A stretch of 64,000 nucleotides of DNA from Chitinophaga sp. (GCF_017745275.1 NZ_JAGHZS010000001.1:1240001-1304000); one strand, 5' to 3'; numbered from the stretch's first letter, positions 26,117 through 35,498 are shown. A program made the numbers and translations. Notes: generated by a model not told the origin, from the letters alone.

Positions 26117-27746
26117 TTTTCATAGCGATGGACTCCCGGATATTGCCGCCCTGGAAAAGCTGGCCAACCAGCTATTTTCTTCGCTGCAATCCGGTAACGA
26201 GCCCCTGTCGCCGGCATACGCCACTGCTGCTCCCGACCCGCTGCTGCAACAAGGCAGCGTAAGCGATGTAACGCAGGCACCAACCAGCTTACCGGATCCT
26301 CATTTTTCCGGTAATGGCGGTATCCCCGCCTCTGTAGCGGGTAGTGGCATTTCCCCTTCCGCCGTGCAACAACAACCCGCTGCATACGACTCCCCTTTTG
26401 AAAAGGAGTTGCAGCGCGCCCTGCAAAGTATTCCGGTGTCAACGTATACGGCACAACTGCCGTCAACAACGCCCTCGTATTATTTTCTGCCAGCGCAAAC
26501 CGCCGGGATTACCGGTGTTATACCGCCCTCGCTCGACATCAATCGCGTACGGGCCGACTTCCCCATTCTGCAGGAACACGTAAACGGACGCCGCTTGATA
26601 TGGCTGGATAACGCCGCCACCACACAAAAACCCAGGTCTGTTATTGATCGCATCAGCAGTTTTTACGAGCACGAAAATTCCAACATCCACCGGGCAGCAC
26701 ACGAGCTGGCAGCGAGAGCCACGGATGCCTACGAAGGCGCCCGTGAAAAAGTAAGGGCCTTTCTCAACGCTGCTTCCGTGAATGAAATCATTTTTGTTCG
26801 CGGCGCCACAGAAGCCATTAATCTTGTAGCCAAAAGCTGGGGCGAACAATTCCTGCAGGCAGGCGATGAAATTATTCTCAGCCACCTCGAACACCACGCC
26901 AATATTGTACCCTGGCAGCAGTTGGCCAACAAAAAAGGCCTGCTGATTAAAGTGATCCCGGTAGATGACGACGGGCAGGTGATATTGGCAGAATACCAAA
27001 AGCTGCTCACTACTAAAACAAAGCTGGTGTCGTTTACACAGGTATCCAATGCGCTTGGTACCGTAACACCGGCGCAACAGATCGTAGACCTCGCCCACCA
27101 GGCCGGCGCCAAAGTATTGGTAGATGGTGCGCAGGCAGTATCTCATATGCGTGCGGATGTACAGCGGCTTAACTGCGACTGGTACGTATTCTCCGGGCAT
27201 AAGGTATTTGGCCCCACCGGTATCGGCGTGTTATATGGCAAAGAAGCATTGCTTAATGAAACAGCCCCCTGGCAAGGCGGCGGCAATATGATTAAAGACG
27301 TTACGTTTGAGCATACCCAGTATCATGCAGCTCCCGGCCGCTTTGAAGCCGGTACCGGCAACATCGCTGATGCCGTAGGACTGGGTGCTGCTATCGACTA
27401 CGTAAATCATATAGGCATTGATGTTATATATCAATATGAACATTACCTGCTCACATATGCTACGCAATTATTAAAAGATGTACCCGGGCTGCGCTTAATA
27501 GGAACAGCACCAGACAAAACCAGTGTTCTTTCTTTTGTATTCAAAGACTTCACCACCGAACAGGTAGGTGCGGCGCTGAATGAGGAAGGCATTGCGGTAC
27601 GGTCCGGACACCATTGTGCGCAACCCATTCTACGCAGGTTTGGAGTAGAAAGTACCGTGAGGCCATCACTGGCTTTTTATAATACCTGCGCTGATATTGA
27701 CACCCTCGTAAATACTTTATTGCGCTTACGCAGGAGCCGGATTTAA
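26103..27746 (+). CDS. Encapsulin cargo cysteine desulfurase (SufS-like with N-terminal loading domain)
   Basis: PLP enzyme removing sulfur from L-cysteine to give alanine and an enzyme persulfide. The 547-residue protein is about 140 residues longer than SufS. Residues 1-140 are low-complexity, rich in Pro, Ser, Gln and Ala, and hold short conserved-looking segments: LPDIAALEKLANQLFSSL at 11-28, SPFEKELQRALQSI at 97-110 and SYYFLP at 125-130. Such extensions act as the cargo-loading domain in family 2A systems. The catalytic part starts near 145 (INRVRADFPIL), with LDNAATTQKP, HLEHHANIVPW, DGAQAVSH, the PLP lysine in SGHKVFGPTG (Lys 367) and catalytic Cys 505 in RSGHHCAQP. Overlaps the shell gene by 14 bases. 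Confidence 0.96.
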   Translation: MNTNNFHSDGLPDIAALEKLANQLFSSLQSGNEPLSPAYATAAPDPLLQQGSVSDVTQAPTSLPDPHFSGNGGIPASVAGSGISPSAVQQQPAAYDSPFEKELQRALQSIPVSTYTAQLPSTTPSYYFLPAQTAGITGVIPPSLDINRVRADFPILQEHVNGRRLIWLDNAATTQKPRSVIDRISSFYEHENSNIHRAAHELAARATDAYEGAREKVRAFLNAASVNEIIFVRGATEAINLVAKSWGEQFLQAGDEIILSHLEHHANIVPWQQLANKKGLLIKVIPVDDDGQVILAEYQKLLTTKTKLVSFTQVSNALGTVTPAQQIVDLAHQAGAKVLVDGAQAVSHMRADVQRLNCDWYVFSGHKVFGPTGIGVLYGKEALLNETAPWQGGGNMIKDVTFEHTQYHAAPGRFEAGTGNIADAVGLGAAIDYVNHIGIDVIYQYEHYLLTYATQLLKDVPGLRLIGTAPDKTSVLSFVFKDFTTEQVGAALNEEGIAVRSGHHCAQPILRRFGVESTVRPSLAFYNTCADIDTLVNTLLRLRRSRI

Positions 27747-27829
27747 ATATTTTAGTAAGATGATGGAATGGTAAATTGCCTGATTTACTGCGGACATCTT
27801 GTCGTTTCATCATCTTACAAAAAATATTT
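27745..27829 (+). terminator. Long stem-loop ending the encapsulin operon
   Basis: Starting at the stop codon, 27745-27753 and 27755-27765 pair with 27821-27829 and 27808-27818 respectively (9 and 11 bp with a small bulge), followed by TTTTT-rich sequence. A small internal hairpin (27771-27788) sits in the loop. Probably a terminator. Confidence 0.55.
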
Positions 27830-27974
27830 TTCAGGCACAGCCAGTTAAAAAACCACAGACTAAAATCCTACACAACCCAATACCACAAAGGATTACACAC
27901 TACACGTCCAACCGTATCAAAAAACGCAATCTCTTCAAATGCAGTGCTGTGCGGGTAAAAAAGTACATTTAAAT

Positions 27975-28004
27975 TTTGCAGTTTGAATTAATTACCTACA
28001 TTTG
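27975..28004 (+). promoter_or_regulatory. Bacteroidota-type promoter for initiator tRNA
   Basis: TTTG at 27975-27978 and TACATTTG at 27997-28004, 18 bases apart, fit the -33 TTTG and -7 TAnnTTTG elements of the Bacteroidota primary sigma factor. Transcription would begin a few bases before the tRNA. Confidence 0.6.
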
Positions 28005-28014
28005 CACTCCACAT

Positions 28015-28086
<72 letters not shown>

Positions 28087-28090
28087 CAAG

Positions 28091-28125
28091 AAAAAGCTTT
28101 TAAGTAGATTACTTAAAAGCTTTTT
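28091..28125 (+). terminator. Terminator after tRNA-fMet
   Basis: A perfect 16-bp stem (28091-28106 with 28110-28125) with a 3-base loop and a following T-run, 4 bases after the tRNA. The A/T-rich arms also allow it to act on minus-strand transcripts of the Abi gene. Confidence 0.88.
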
Positions 28126-28182
28126 TATTTTATGCAATGCGATAATTATCGAATAGAACTATCTCTAAACCTACAATACTAT

Positions 28183-29103
28183 TTACTTACAAGCCCAAAG
28201 AGGTTCTTTCTCCCATTCATCAGGAAAGCCCATTTGAGAAATTTTTACCCCTGAAAATCTGCCAACTATCTTCCTAAGCATTTCATTAAAATCTGTTTCA
28301 GGGTAAGCTGTAAACAACAAGTATCTAACCACACAAATCTGGTAATAAAGTTGCTTGCTTAGTAATCCGCCTGGTGCTGCAAGTGGCTGGATCCATGGAT
28401 ATGCAGGCCTTCCCATAGTCTTCGGAGTAGATGTAAACCTACGATAACACAGTCGCGAATGATGTGCGCAATAGTTTCTCAACACTGCTACCACTTGTAA
28501 AAAACTTTCTATCCATTCAGCACCACCTTTAAATCCAAAAATGTTTGCAATCCTTTTCCGCTCAGGAACATTGTTATCTATATTACTGTAAATCTTAGAC
28601 AAAGTGCCAAAAGATACTACCTGCATAGCTTTCCAGGCGGGTGGCACTTCTTCACTACCATAGTTACGTTCGTGATGCCCTATGAAATCCTCTTTAGCAT
28701 GGCCAAACTCCTGCATTACTACTCCCAGGTTTTCCTCATAATTTTTATCATTGAAAGAAAGATTTCTATTGGCATACCAACTAGCACCATAGGCCTGGCA
28801 CATCTCATTTATCAAAACAGATCTGAAAGAAACTTCAATCCTTTCTATCGCATCAAATAGGATAAGCCGGAGTTTCCGATCAAAATTGTATAGCTCAATT
28901 ATCTGCTCAAACTTAGTGTTATCACAAAAGATATGGTTTACCTTATCTTCCTGGTAATGCAACCAGTATCCGGTTAAGCGATAATAACCAATATGATTCA
29001 GGTAGTATTTTGCTTTTGGAATATCATCAATGACTAATTTCCGGGTTGTTAACAATGTAATTTGCTCTTCTATAGAGGTAGAAGGCTTAGTATATGGTGT
29101 CAT
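28183..29103 (-). CDS. Abi-family (AbiD/F, Abi_2) abortive-infection-like protein
   Basis: Resembles the Abi_2 family linked to phage-abortive infection, 306 residues. N-terminal KYYLNHIGYYRLTGYWLHY and IIELYNFDRKLRLILFDAIE followed by RIEVSFRSVLINEM are typical. In the C-terminal half, VAVLRNYCAHHSRLCYRR contains R-N-Y-C-A-H, an R-X4-H motif as in HEPN ribonucleases. No antitoxin or partner gene overlaps it; it stands alone, tail-to-tail with the initiator tRNA. It may have arrived at a tRNA insertion site, but no integrase or att repeat is visible. RNase activity is inferred. Confidence 0.88.
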   Translation of the reverse strand: MTPYTKPSTSIEEQITLLTTRKLVIDDIPKAKYYLNHIGYYRLTGYWLHYQEDKVNHIFCDNTKFEQIIELYNFDRKLRLILFDAIERIEVSFRSVLINEMCQAYGASWYANRNLSFNDKNYEENLGVVMQEFGHAKEDFIGHHERNYGSEEVPPAWKAMQVVSFGTLSKIYSNIDNNVPERKRIANIFGFKGGAEWIESFLQVVAVLRNYCAHHSRLCYRRFTSTPKTMGRPAYPWIQPLAAPGGLLSKQLYYQICVVRYLLFTAYPETDFNEMLRKIVGRFSGVKISQMGFPDEWEKEPLWACK

Positions 29104-29385
29104 AAAGATAATGGCAAAAAAAAGACCCGCCTGGGTGCGCTGATCTAAAGGGAAGCGTGGCGAGTTCTGTTATTACAAATATAAGATATCTTTTAAAAAA
29201 TAACAGATCAGCCAATTCTTTTTTGCATGTTTTTTTATTAAAAATTCATGCAAAAAAGATCTTAAACATCCATGCTGCTCTCTTTTATCTAAAATAAATA
29301 GTATTATTACAGCAGGCCTTCAATATGCTGATAGCAATTTTGTTAGCCATTAACCTAATCCCATTATTAAAATTTAATTCATTCA

Positions 29386-29820
29386 ATGAAACAAAAACCT
29401 TCCACGGCATTTATTGCCGCCTCCTGGGTAGCAGTTTTTGCAGGTGTACTGGGCTTCGTCATTGGTCTCTGGAATGCCAACACTATGCAACTAAACGAAA
29501 AAGGTTACTACTTCACGGTATTAATGTATGGCCTCTTCTCTGCAGTATCTGTGCAAAAATGTGTACGCGACAGACTCGAAGGCATCCCTGTTACCGACAT
29601 TTACTATTCCCTTGCCTGGGTATCTATGTTGCTTACTATCGTATTGCTGACAGTAGGTTTATGGAATGCTACACTGGCACCCAGTGAAAAAGGGTTCTAC
29701 GCGTTTGCATTTTTACTCAGTGTTTTTGGCGCTATTGCCGTACAAAAAAATACCCGCGATAGTCAGGCTGCAAAAGACGATGCGCCTGTTGTTAAAGAAA
29801 ATGCTTCTACCAACTTTTAA
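29386..29820 (+). CDS. yiaA: YiaA/YiaB two-helix-domain inner membrane protein
   Basis: Small inner-membrane protein of 144 residues made of two copies of the YiaAB two-helix domain. Copy 1: [20 protein letters not shown], then [20 protein letters not shown] with VQKCVRDR. Copy 2: [20 protein letters not shown], then [20 protein letters not shown] with VQKNTRD. The repeats GLWNA, EKG(Y/F)Y and VQKxxRD align well. Function is unknown in all relatives. It is a single-gene unit with a strong terminator. Confidence 0.88.
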   Translation: MKQKPSTAFIAASWVAVFAGVLGFVIGLWNANTMQLNEKGYYFTVLMYGLFSAVSVQKCVRDRLEGIPVTDIYYSLAWVSMLLTIVLLTVGLWNATLAPSEKGFYAFAFLLSVFGAIAVQKNTRDSQAAKDDAPVVKENASTNF

Positions 29821-29827
29821 CTGGTTG

Positions 29828-29854
29828 CAACCGCGTCCAACAACGACGCGGTTG
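29828..29854 (+). terminator. Terminator after yiaA
   Basis: 10-bp perfect stem (29828-29837 with 29845-29854), 7-base loop, followed by TTTTTT. It lies 7 bases past the stop codon. Confidence 0.9.
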
Positions 29855-29933
29855 TTTTTTGCCCCTGCGCTTTTTCCGGAATACATAAATACTTTTCCTG
29901 ATTCGCCTTACTCCTCCATCTCACTCCCGCTAA

Positions 29934-30161
29934 TTTTGTACCTCAACTAAATCGTATCCGTTACAAACTTTTTTATTGACGTCGGTTATGCCCGATTATT
30001 TCCGGATGGATGGACGTATCTCCCGGCAAAATGGCCAATACTCCCTGGCGCTAAATATCAACAACCTGCTGAATGCTTATTTATATTCCGGCGCGCTTTA
30101 CGATACTTACTACTATTGGCAGGCAGAACCGGGCCGCATATCTGCCGGTATTAAATTCTAA
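29934..30161 (+). pseudogene. Remnant of a TonB-dependent siderophore-type receptor (last strands only)
   Basis: The frame from about 29985 reads MPDYFRMDGRISRQNGQYSL, then NINNLLNAYLYSGALYD, YYYWQAEPGR and a terminal GIKF. This is the end of a siderophore-type TonB receptor barrel: DYF, D/I-S, N(V/I)NNLxNxYLYSG, YWQAEPGR and a final aromatic residue. Nothing upstream of the fragment resembles the rest of the roughly 700-residue protein, so it is a decayed remnant. A terminator-like hairpin follows it at 30193-30231. Confidence 0.65.
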
Positions 30162-30192
30162 TCTATCCTTTAATTCCCTTCGCTAACACCTG

Positions 30193-30231
30193 GCATAAAG
30201 TCTCCTTCCTACCGGTTGGGAGGCTTTATGC
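30193..30231 (+). terminator. Terminator hairpin after the receptor remnant
   Basis: 13-base stem with one wobble (30193-30205 with 30219-30231) and a 13-base loop, followed by a weak T-containing stretch. Probably the old terminator of the lost receptor gene. Confidence 0.6.
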
Positions 30232-30864
30232 TATTTAATACTGAAGATGATCACGAGATGGAATCATTCCCAAATGATGTGTTGCCGCTTGCCTGTCCTA
30301 TTATTACGTTTTTGTCACGATGAAAAAAAATGTTAAAAATGATTTCATTTAATACAAATAAGTATTACTTTTATTCCCGAAGCAGAGAAAAAGTGTCTAC
30401 GTTTATCGAAACTTGTTATTAATAATCAGATTCTCCGGAATCTTTTTTTGGAAACCGTTGCTAAATCGATTTTTGTAAGATGAATCCTATCATCCATAAA
30501 AAGTCGGGTAGGGAAAAAACCTGCGTATATGAAAGAAATTATTAAGCTAAATCTTATTGTTCCGGGCATATTCCGGTGATGTTTTTTGTTGAAACTTGTT
30601 ATTCTAATTGTTAGCTAAATCGATATTCTACTGAGTAAACAGTACTGTAAGTATCGGGTATTTTGCTTATGCTACATTATTAGGGAAACCATTGCCAAAC
30701 CTGACCGGAAGCCAGGTGTCCTCTCCGCAGGGAGATATTTTTCTATTTCTAAAACCATTTAAATCGTATCTGAATTTTAAACGAAATAGCCTGTGGCTGT
30801 ATTGCTAAATCGATTTTATAAATACTTACACCACAACGCTTTCTTATTTAACCACTATCAATAA
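30232..30864. promoter_or_regulatory. Long upstream regulatory region with three repeated TNGCTAAATCGATWTT sites
   Basis: About 630 bases with no gene. A motif recurs three times: TTGCTAAATCGATTTTT (30458-30474), TAGCTAAATCGATATT (30612-30627) and TTGCTAAATCGATTTTA (30802-30818). A second motif GAAACTTGTTATT occurs at 30408-30420 and 30591-30603, and a degenerate relative (GGAAACCATTGCCAAACC) at about 30684. The AAATCGATTT core is self-complementary with a central CG, as in LacI-family operators. These sites lie upstream of the SusC/SusD pair, which has no sigma/FecR genes, so they likely bind its regulator. Confidence 0.6.
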
Positions 30865-33846
30865 ATGTATATGCACAAACGATCCACGTTTTGGGCTCAG
30901 GTAAGTATTGCCAGTACTTTCCTGCTGCTTATCTCGCTATTCGCCTTTTCACAAGGCAAAACAATTTCCGGCAAGGTGACGGATGCCAATGATCACACAC
31001 CGATACCAGGCGTATCTGTACAGATCAAAAATACCAGCACCGGTACCATCACCAAATCAGACGGCTCCTTCAGCCTGCAGGCACCGGCAAATGCCACACT
31101 GGTATTTTCATTTATCGGATACCAGCAGCAGGAAGTACCCATTGGCAACGGCACACCACTCGATGTAAAAATGACGGCAGGTGTAAAATCCCTGCAAGAC
31201 ATCGTAGTAGTAGGATACGGTACACAAAAAAGAAACGAAGTAACCACCTCCGTAGCTACCGTAAAAGCGGAAAATTTTAACCAGGGCGGCTCGCGCTCTC
31301 CCATGGACCTCATCCAGGGTAAAGTAGCCGGCCTCTCCGTTACCAGAACACAAGGTAACAACCCTAACAGCGGCGCCTCTATACAAATCAGGGGCATCAG
31401 CTCCCTGTCGGGCGACAAAAACCCGCTCATCGTTATCGATGGTATTCCCGGTGGTAACCTCGACCTGCTGCAACAGGACGACATCGCTACCTTCGATGTA
31501 TTGAAAGACGGCTCCGCCGCCGCTATTTACGGTACCCGTGGTAACAACGGCGTCATCCTCATCACCACTAAAAAAGGAAAAGCCGGCGAACCGCAATACA
31601 CCTACTCCACCTACCTGCAACGGGAAGCAGTAGCCAAAAGACCCAGCATACTCAGCGCCGCCGAATATGCCAAAATACCAGGCGCCGACAACAAAGGCGG
31701 TGATGTGGATATGTATGATATGCTGCTCGACAAAGACAACCTGAGTCATTATCACAACTTCGCAGCCTCCGGTGGAACGGTCAACAGCAACTACCGCGCA
31801 TCCCTTTACTATAACGACGCAAACGGCATTGCCAAACAAAACGGACGCAAACAATACGGCGGCCGTGTAAACGTGAACCAAACCGGCTTACAGGGCCTGC
31901 TCACCATGCAGTTCAATCTCGCTGCCAACTTCAACAAAGCCAACCTCAACGGCGGCAACAGCGGTGGCGGTGATAACAAAGCCGGTAATGCCGGCGCCGA
32001 CTTTGAACAAGCTGTGCAACGCAATCCCACCGCTCCCATCTACGGACCAGACGGCAAATTCATTGAAACCAACGGCTACAACAACTACAATCCCCTGGCC
32101 CGTCTCCAGCAGGAACTGTATGACAGAGATCAGAAAACATATTCCGGGGACGCACGTATAACGTTAGAGCCTATACGTGATTTGAAGCTGTCGGCTTTCG
32201 GCGCCATTGTACGCGATGAGTACAACGACCGCCAGTATAAACTCAAAAGCTCCCGCTCCTCTGTACAGGACTACAAAGGCGGTGGATACGCTTACAAAGC
32301 CAACTCCGCAGCCATGGACAAAACCTTTGAAGCCACTGCTGACTATACCCGGACCGTCCATTCCGATCATACCATCAACGTACTCGGCGGTTACAGCTAC
32401 CAATACAGCACCCTGGAAAAGTACTCGATGGATAATAATGGCTTCCTGACCGATGCTTTCCAGGACTGGAATATCTCCGCCGGTAATGCCTTAAACGATC
32501 AAACATTACCACGGCCTAAACAAAGCAGCAATAAGATAGACAACACGCTGATCGCTTTCTTTGGCAGGATCAATTATAACTATAAACAGAAATACATGCT
32601 GCAGGCTATCCTGCGCCATGAAGGCTCTTCCCGTTTCGGCGCCAACTACAAATGGGGTAATTTCCCCGCTGTTTCCGGCGGATGGGTGATTTCAAAAGAA
32701 GCCTTCATGCAGGACATTACCGTGATCAATAACCTGAAACTACGTGCAGGCTATGGCGTTACCGGTAACCAGGGGATACCCAGCTATCAGTCCATCATCA
32801 CACTTGGCACTGGTGGTCCTTATATCCAATACGGACAATGGATACAAACCTATGGCCCCAACAAAAATCCTAACCCGGACCTGAGATGGGAAAAGAAAAA
32901 AGAGTTTAACATAGGGCTGGATTTCTCCCTGCTGAAAAACAGGTTAGGCGGTTCCATCGACGTATACAGCCGCAAAACAGAAGACCTGCTGTTCAACTAC
33001 ACTGCGCAGCTGCCTTCCAACATCCTGGACAACATCTTTACCAACGTAGGCGCCATCTCCAATAATGGCGTGGAAGTAGTGATCAATGCAGTACCTGTAC
33101 AAGGGAAAGATTTCACCTGGCGCAGTGACCTCACCTTTAATTCCCAACGGAATAAAATGGTGTCTTTCTCCAACCAGATCTTTAAAACTACCGAACAATA
33201 CTATGGCGATCTTCCTTCTCCCGGTAACCTGGGATCTGCTATCCGCGTAGTAGAAGGCGGTCCTTTGGGTACCTTCTATGGCTATCGCTATGCAGGACTT
33301 ACCGAAGATGGTAAATGGCAGTTCTACAAAAAAGATGGCAGCATCGGCACTATTGAAACCATGAACCCGGACGACAAAACCGTTATTGGAAACGGTATTC
33401 CTAAATACATGGCTTCCTGGAATAATAGCTTCCGTTATAAAAACTTCGATCTGAGCATTTTCTTCCGGGGCAAATTTGGATTCGATATCCTGAACCTGCA
33501 GGATATGTACTTCGGTAACAAAAAATGGACACCGAATAACATGCTCACTTCGGCCATCGGTAAAAATGCCAAACTGAATGCAGATCCACAGTTCTCCGAC
33601 TACTACCTGGAAAAAGGAAATTTCGTAAAACTGGATAACATCACCCTGGGTTACAACTTCCGGCTTCACACCAAATATATCCGTAACCTGCGGGTATATG
33701 CCAGCGGACGTAACATCGCCACCTTCACCAAATACACCGGCCTGGATCCTGAACTGCAGGATACCGCCCTGGATTCCGGTATCGACGGCAGAGGATTTTA
33801 TCCACGTACCCGCTCTTATACTATTGGCCTGAACCTCGGATTCTAA
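30865..33846 (+). CDS. SusC/RagA-family TonB-dependent transporter
   Basis: Outer-membrane transporter, 993 residues, no STN domain. Signal peptide (STFLLLISLFAFSQG), then a carboxypeptidase-regulatory-like domain (ISGKVTDANDHTPIPGVSVQ), TonB-box region QDIVVVGYGTQ, plug (LIQGKVAGLSVTRTQGNN, IQIRGISSLSGDKNPLIVID) and a barrel ending YTIGLNLGF. ATGs at 30865 and 30871 are both possible starts. SusD begins 20 bases after the stop. No sigma or FecR gene is linked, and control is probably through the repeated sites upstream. Substrate unknown. Confidence 0.94.
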   Translation: MYMHKRSTFWAQVSIASTFLLLISLFAFSQGKTISGKVTDANDHTPIPGVSVQIKNTSTGTITKSDGSFSLQAPANATLVFSFIGYQQQEVPIGNGTPLDVKMTAGVKSLQDIVVVGYGTQKRNEVTTSVATVKAENFNQGGSRSPMDLIQGKVAGLSVTRTQGNNPNSGASIQIRGISSLSGDKNPLIVIDGIPGGNLDLLQQDDIATFDVLKDGSAAAIYGTRGNNGVILITTKKGKAGEPQYTYSTYLQREAVAKRPSILSAAEYAKIPGADNKGGDVDMYDMLLDKDNLSHYHNFAASGGTVNSNYRASLYYNDANGIAKQNGRKQYGGRVNVNQTGLQGLLTMQFNLAANFNKANLNGGNSGGGDNKAGNAGADFEQAVQRNPTAPIYGPDGKFIETNGYNNYNPLARLQQELYDRDQKTYSGDARITLEPIRDLKLSAFGAIVRDEYNDRQYKLKSSRSSVQDYKGGGYAYKANSAAMDKTFEATADYTRTVHSDHTINVLGGYSYQYSTLEKYSMDNNGFLTDAFQDWNISAGNALNDQTLPRPKQSSNKIDNTLIAFFGRINYNYKQKYMLQAILRHEGSSRFGANYKWGNFPAVSGGWVISKEAFMQDITVINNLKLRAGYGVTGNQGIPSYQSIITLGTGGPYIQYGQWIQTYGPNKNPNPDLRWEKKKEFNIGLDFSLLKNRLGGSIDVYSRKTEDLLFNYTAQLPSNILDNIFTNVGAISNNGVEVVINAVPVQGKDFTWRSDLTFNSQRNKMVSFSNQIFKTTEQYYGDLPSPGNLGSAIRVVEGGPLGTFYGYRYAGLTEDGKWQFYKKDGSIGTIETMNPDDKTVIGNGIPKYMASWNNSFRYKNFDLSIFFRGKFGFDILNLQDMYFGNKKWTPNNMLTSAIGKNAKLNADPQFSDYYLEKGNFVKLDNITLGYNFRLHTKYIRNLRVYASGRNIATFTKYTGLDPELQDTALDSGIDGRGFYPRTRSYTIGLNLGF

Positions 33847-33866
33847 AAGCAGCAAAATTGTAACGT

Positions 33867-35498
33867 ATGAAAAAAAGTAAAGTATATATCAGCGCAGCCT
33901 TGCTGGCCCTCGGTATGAGCGCCTGTACCAAGCTCGATGAAAAACCATATAGCGAAATCATTTCGGACCAGTTTTACAACAACCGCCAGGAAGTAATGTC
34001 CGCAGTACTCCGCCCCTTCACACATGCCGGCGCCTGGGCTGCACCTACTGGTCAAACCGGCTACTGGCGCCTGCAGGAACTCTCCGCCGACCAACTGGCA
34101 TGGCCGCAGAAAGGCCGCCATGGCTACGATGGTGGTAACTGGATACGCCTGCACTACCACACCTGGATTGCCAACGAAGACAATGCCTGGAATCCATGGC
34201 GACTCATGTTCTGGGGCATGGGCTTCTGTAATAATACCATCAAAGACCTGACACCACTGGATTTTACTAAGATAGGTATGACGGAAGCAGAAAAAACTAC
34301 GCTACTCGCAGAAACCAAAGTACTCCGCGCCTGGCATTACCTGAAGCTGATGGACCTCTACGGAAACATTCCCATCGTAACAGAAGTAGCCAATTCCGCT
34401 TCTCCTGCTACCAAATCCCGTAAAGAAGTATTTGCGTTCGTGGAAAAAGAAATCAAAGACAACATCGACGGCCTGCAGCCGTTATCACCGGCCATGGTAG
34501 GCCGTGCTACCAAAGCAGCCGCTTATGCCATGCTGGTAGAATTATACCTCAATGCACAGGAATGGACCGGTACCCCACGCTGGGACGATTGCATTACGTA
34601 CTGCAATAAAATTATTGCAGGGGAAGGTGGCTCCCTCAGTGGTACCGTGCCCGCACTGGAACCTGATATTTTCCGCGCATTTGCCAACAACAACAGTACT
34701 TCCCCGGAAGACCTGTTCCAGCTTACCTACGATCTGAGAGCCGGTAACTCCCGCTTCGGATGGCAAGGCGATTTCTGGCACTACCGCCAACGCCAGATCT
34801 ACAACGCAGATGTGGACGGCAACAACAGCATTGTAGTCATTCCTTCTGCCTACGACGCCTTCAAAGACAATGACCTCCGCAAACAAAACTGGATGCTCAT
34901 CGGGCCACAGAAAAAAGATCCTGCCCTGCGCACCAGCGTGGGTGACAGTCTCGTATTAGGCACTGAAGAATACTCAGATAAACCACTCGTTTTTGTAAAA
35001 GAAATCCGTAAAAATGCTGCCGGCGAAACCGGTCCTGGTGGTATGACACAGGGAGAGGAAAACAGTGGCGCACGTTTCGCCAAATACCTGCCCGGCAAAC
35101 AAAGCGACGCCAACTACTGGGGCAACGATTTTGTGCTATACCGCCTCACCGAAATTTATTTCAACAAGGCCGAAGCCATGATGCGCAAAGCCGGCGGTAC
35201 TGCTTCCCAGGAAGCAGTAGACCTGATCAATACCTGCAAAAAACGCGCTTTTAAGGCGGAAGATTGGTCTAAGGAAGCTTACACCACCTCTACCCTCACC
35301 ATGGACGAGTTACTCGCAGAAAGAGGCCGGGAATTCATTTTTGAGGGCAAGCGCCGTACAGATCTGATCCGCTTTGGGAAGTTCACCACCGCTGCCTGGT
35401 GGGATCACCAACCATCATCAGATAAATACAAATTGTTCCCGATTCCATTCAAACAAACCAGTATCAATCCTAACCTGGTACAGAATCCAGGCTACTGA
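33867..35498 (+). CDS. SusD/RagB-family outer-membrane lipoprotein
   Basis: Binding partner of the SusC just upstream, 543 residues. Lipoprotein signal with LGMSAC (Cys 20), then TKLDEKPYSEIISDQFYNN. Classical RagB/SusD features are present: ETKVLRAWHYLKLMDLYGNI (TPR helix), YRLTEIYFNKAEAMMRKAGG and the C-terminal LAERGREFIFEGKRRTDLIR followed by FPIPFKQTSINPNLVQNPGY. No hydrolase follows on the plus strand; the nearest enzyme is the convergent phosphoesterase gene. Confidence 0.94.
   Translation: MKKSKVYISAALLALGMSACTKLDEKPYSEIISDQFYNNRQEVMSAVLRPFTHAGAWAAPTGQTGYWRLQELSADQLAWPQKGRHGYDGGNWIRLHYHTWIANEDNAWNPWRLMFWGMGFCNNTIKDLTPLDFTKIGMTEAEKTTLLAETKVLRAWHYLKLMDLYGNIPIVTEVANSASPATKSRKEVFAFVEKEIKDNIDGLQPLSPAMVGRATKAAAYAMLVELYLNAQEWTGTPRWDDCITYCNKIIAGEGGSLSGTVPALEPDIFRAFANNNSTSPEDLFQLTYDLRAGNSRFGWQGDFWHYRQRQIYNADVDGNNSIVVIPSAYDAFKDNDLRKQNWMLIGPQKKDPALRTSVGDSLVLGTEEYSDKPLVFVKEIRKNAAGETGPGGMTQGEENSGARFAKYLPGKQSDANYWGNDFVLYRLTEIYFNKAEAMMRKAGGTASQEAVDLINTCKKRAFKAEDWSKEAYTTSTLTMDELLAERGREFIFEGKRRTDLIRFGKFTTAAWWDHQPSSDKYKLFPIPFKQTSINPNLVQNPGY

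Noticed and set aside
26463..27200. A 245-residue minus-strand open frame inside the cysteine desulfurase gene
   Set aside because: It is wholly antisense to a gene with complete catalytic motifs and has no recognisable protein features.
30400..30860. A riboswitch or CRISPR-like array upstream of SusC
   Set aside because: The repeats are short, unevenly spaced and without spacers or conserved riboswitch pairing; operator sites explain them better.
32944..33855. A 303-residue minus-strand open frame within the SusC gene at 30.9-33.8 kb
   Set aside because: It mirrors the SusC coding frame and has no family signature; long antisense frames are common in these GC-moderate genes.
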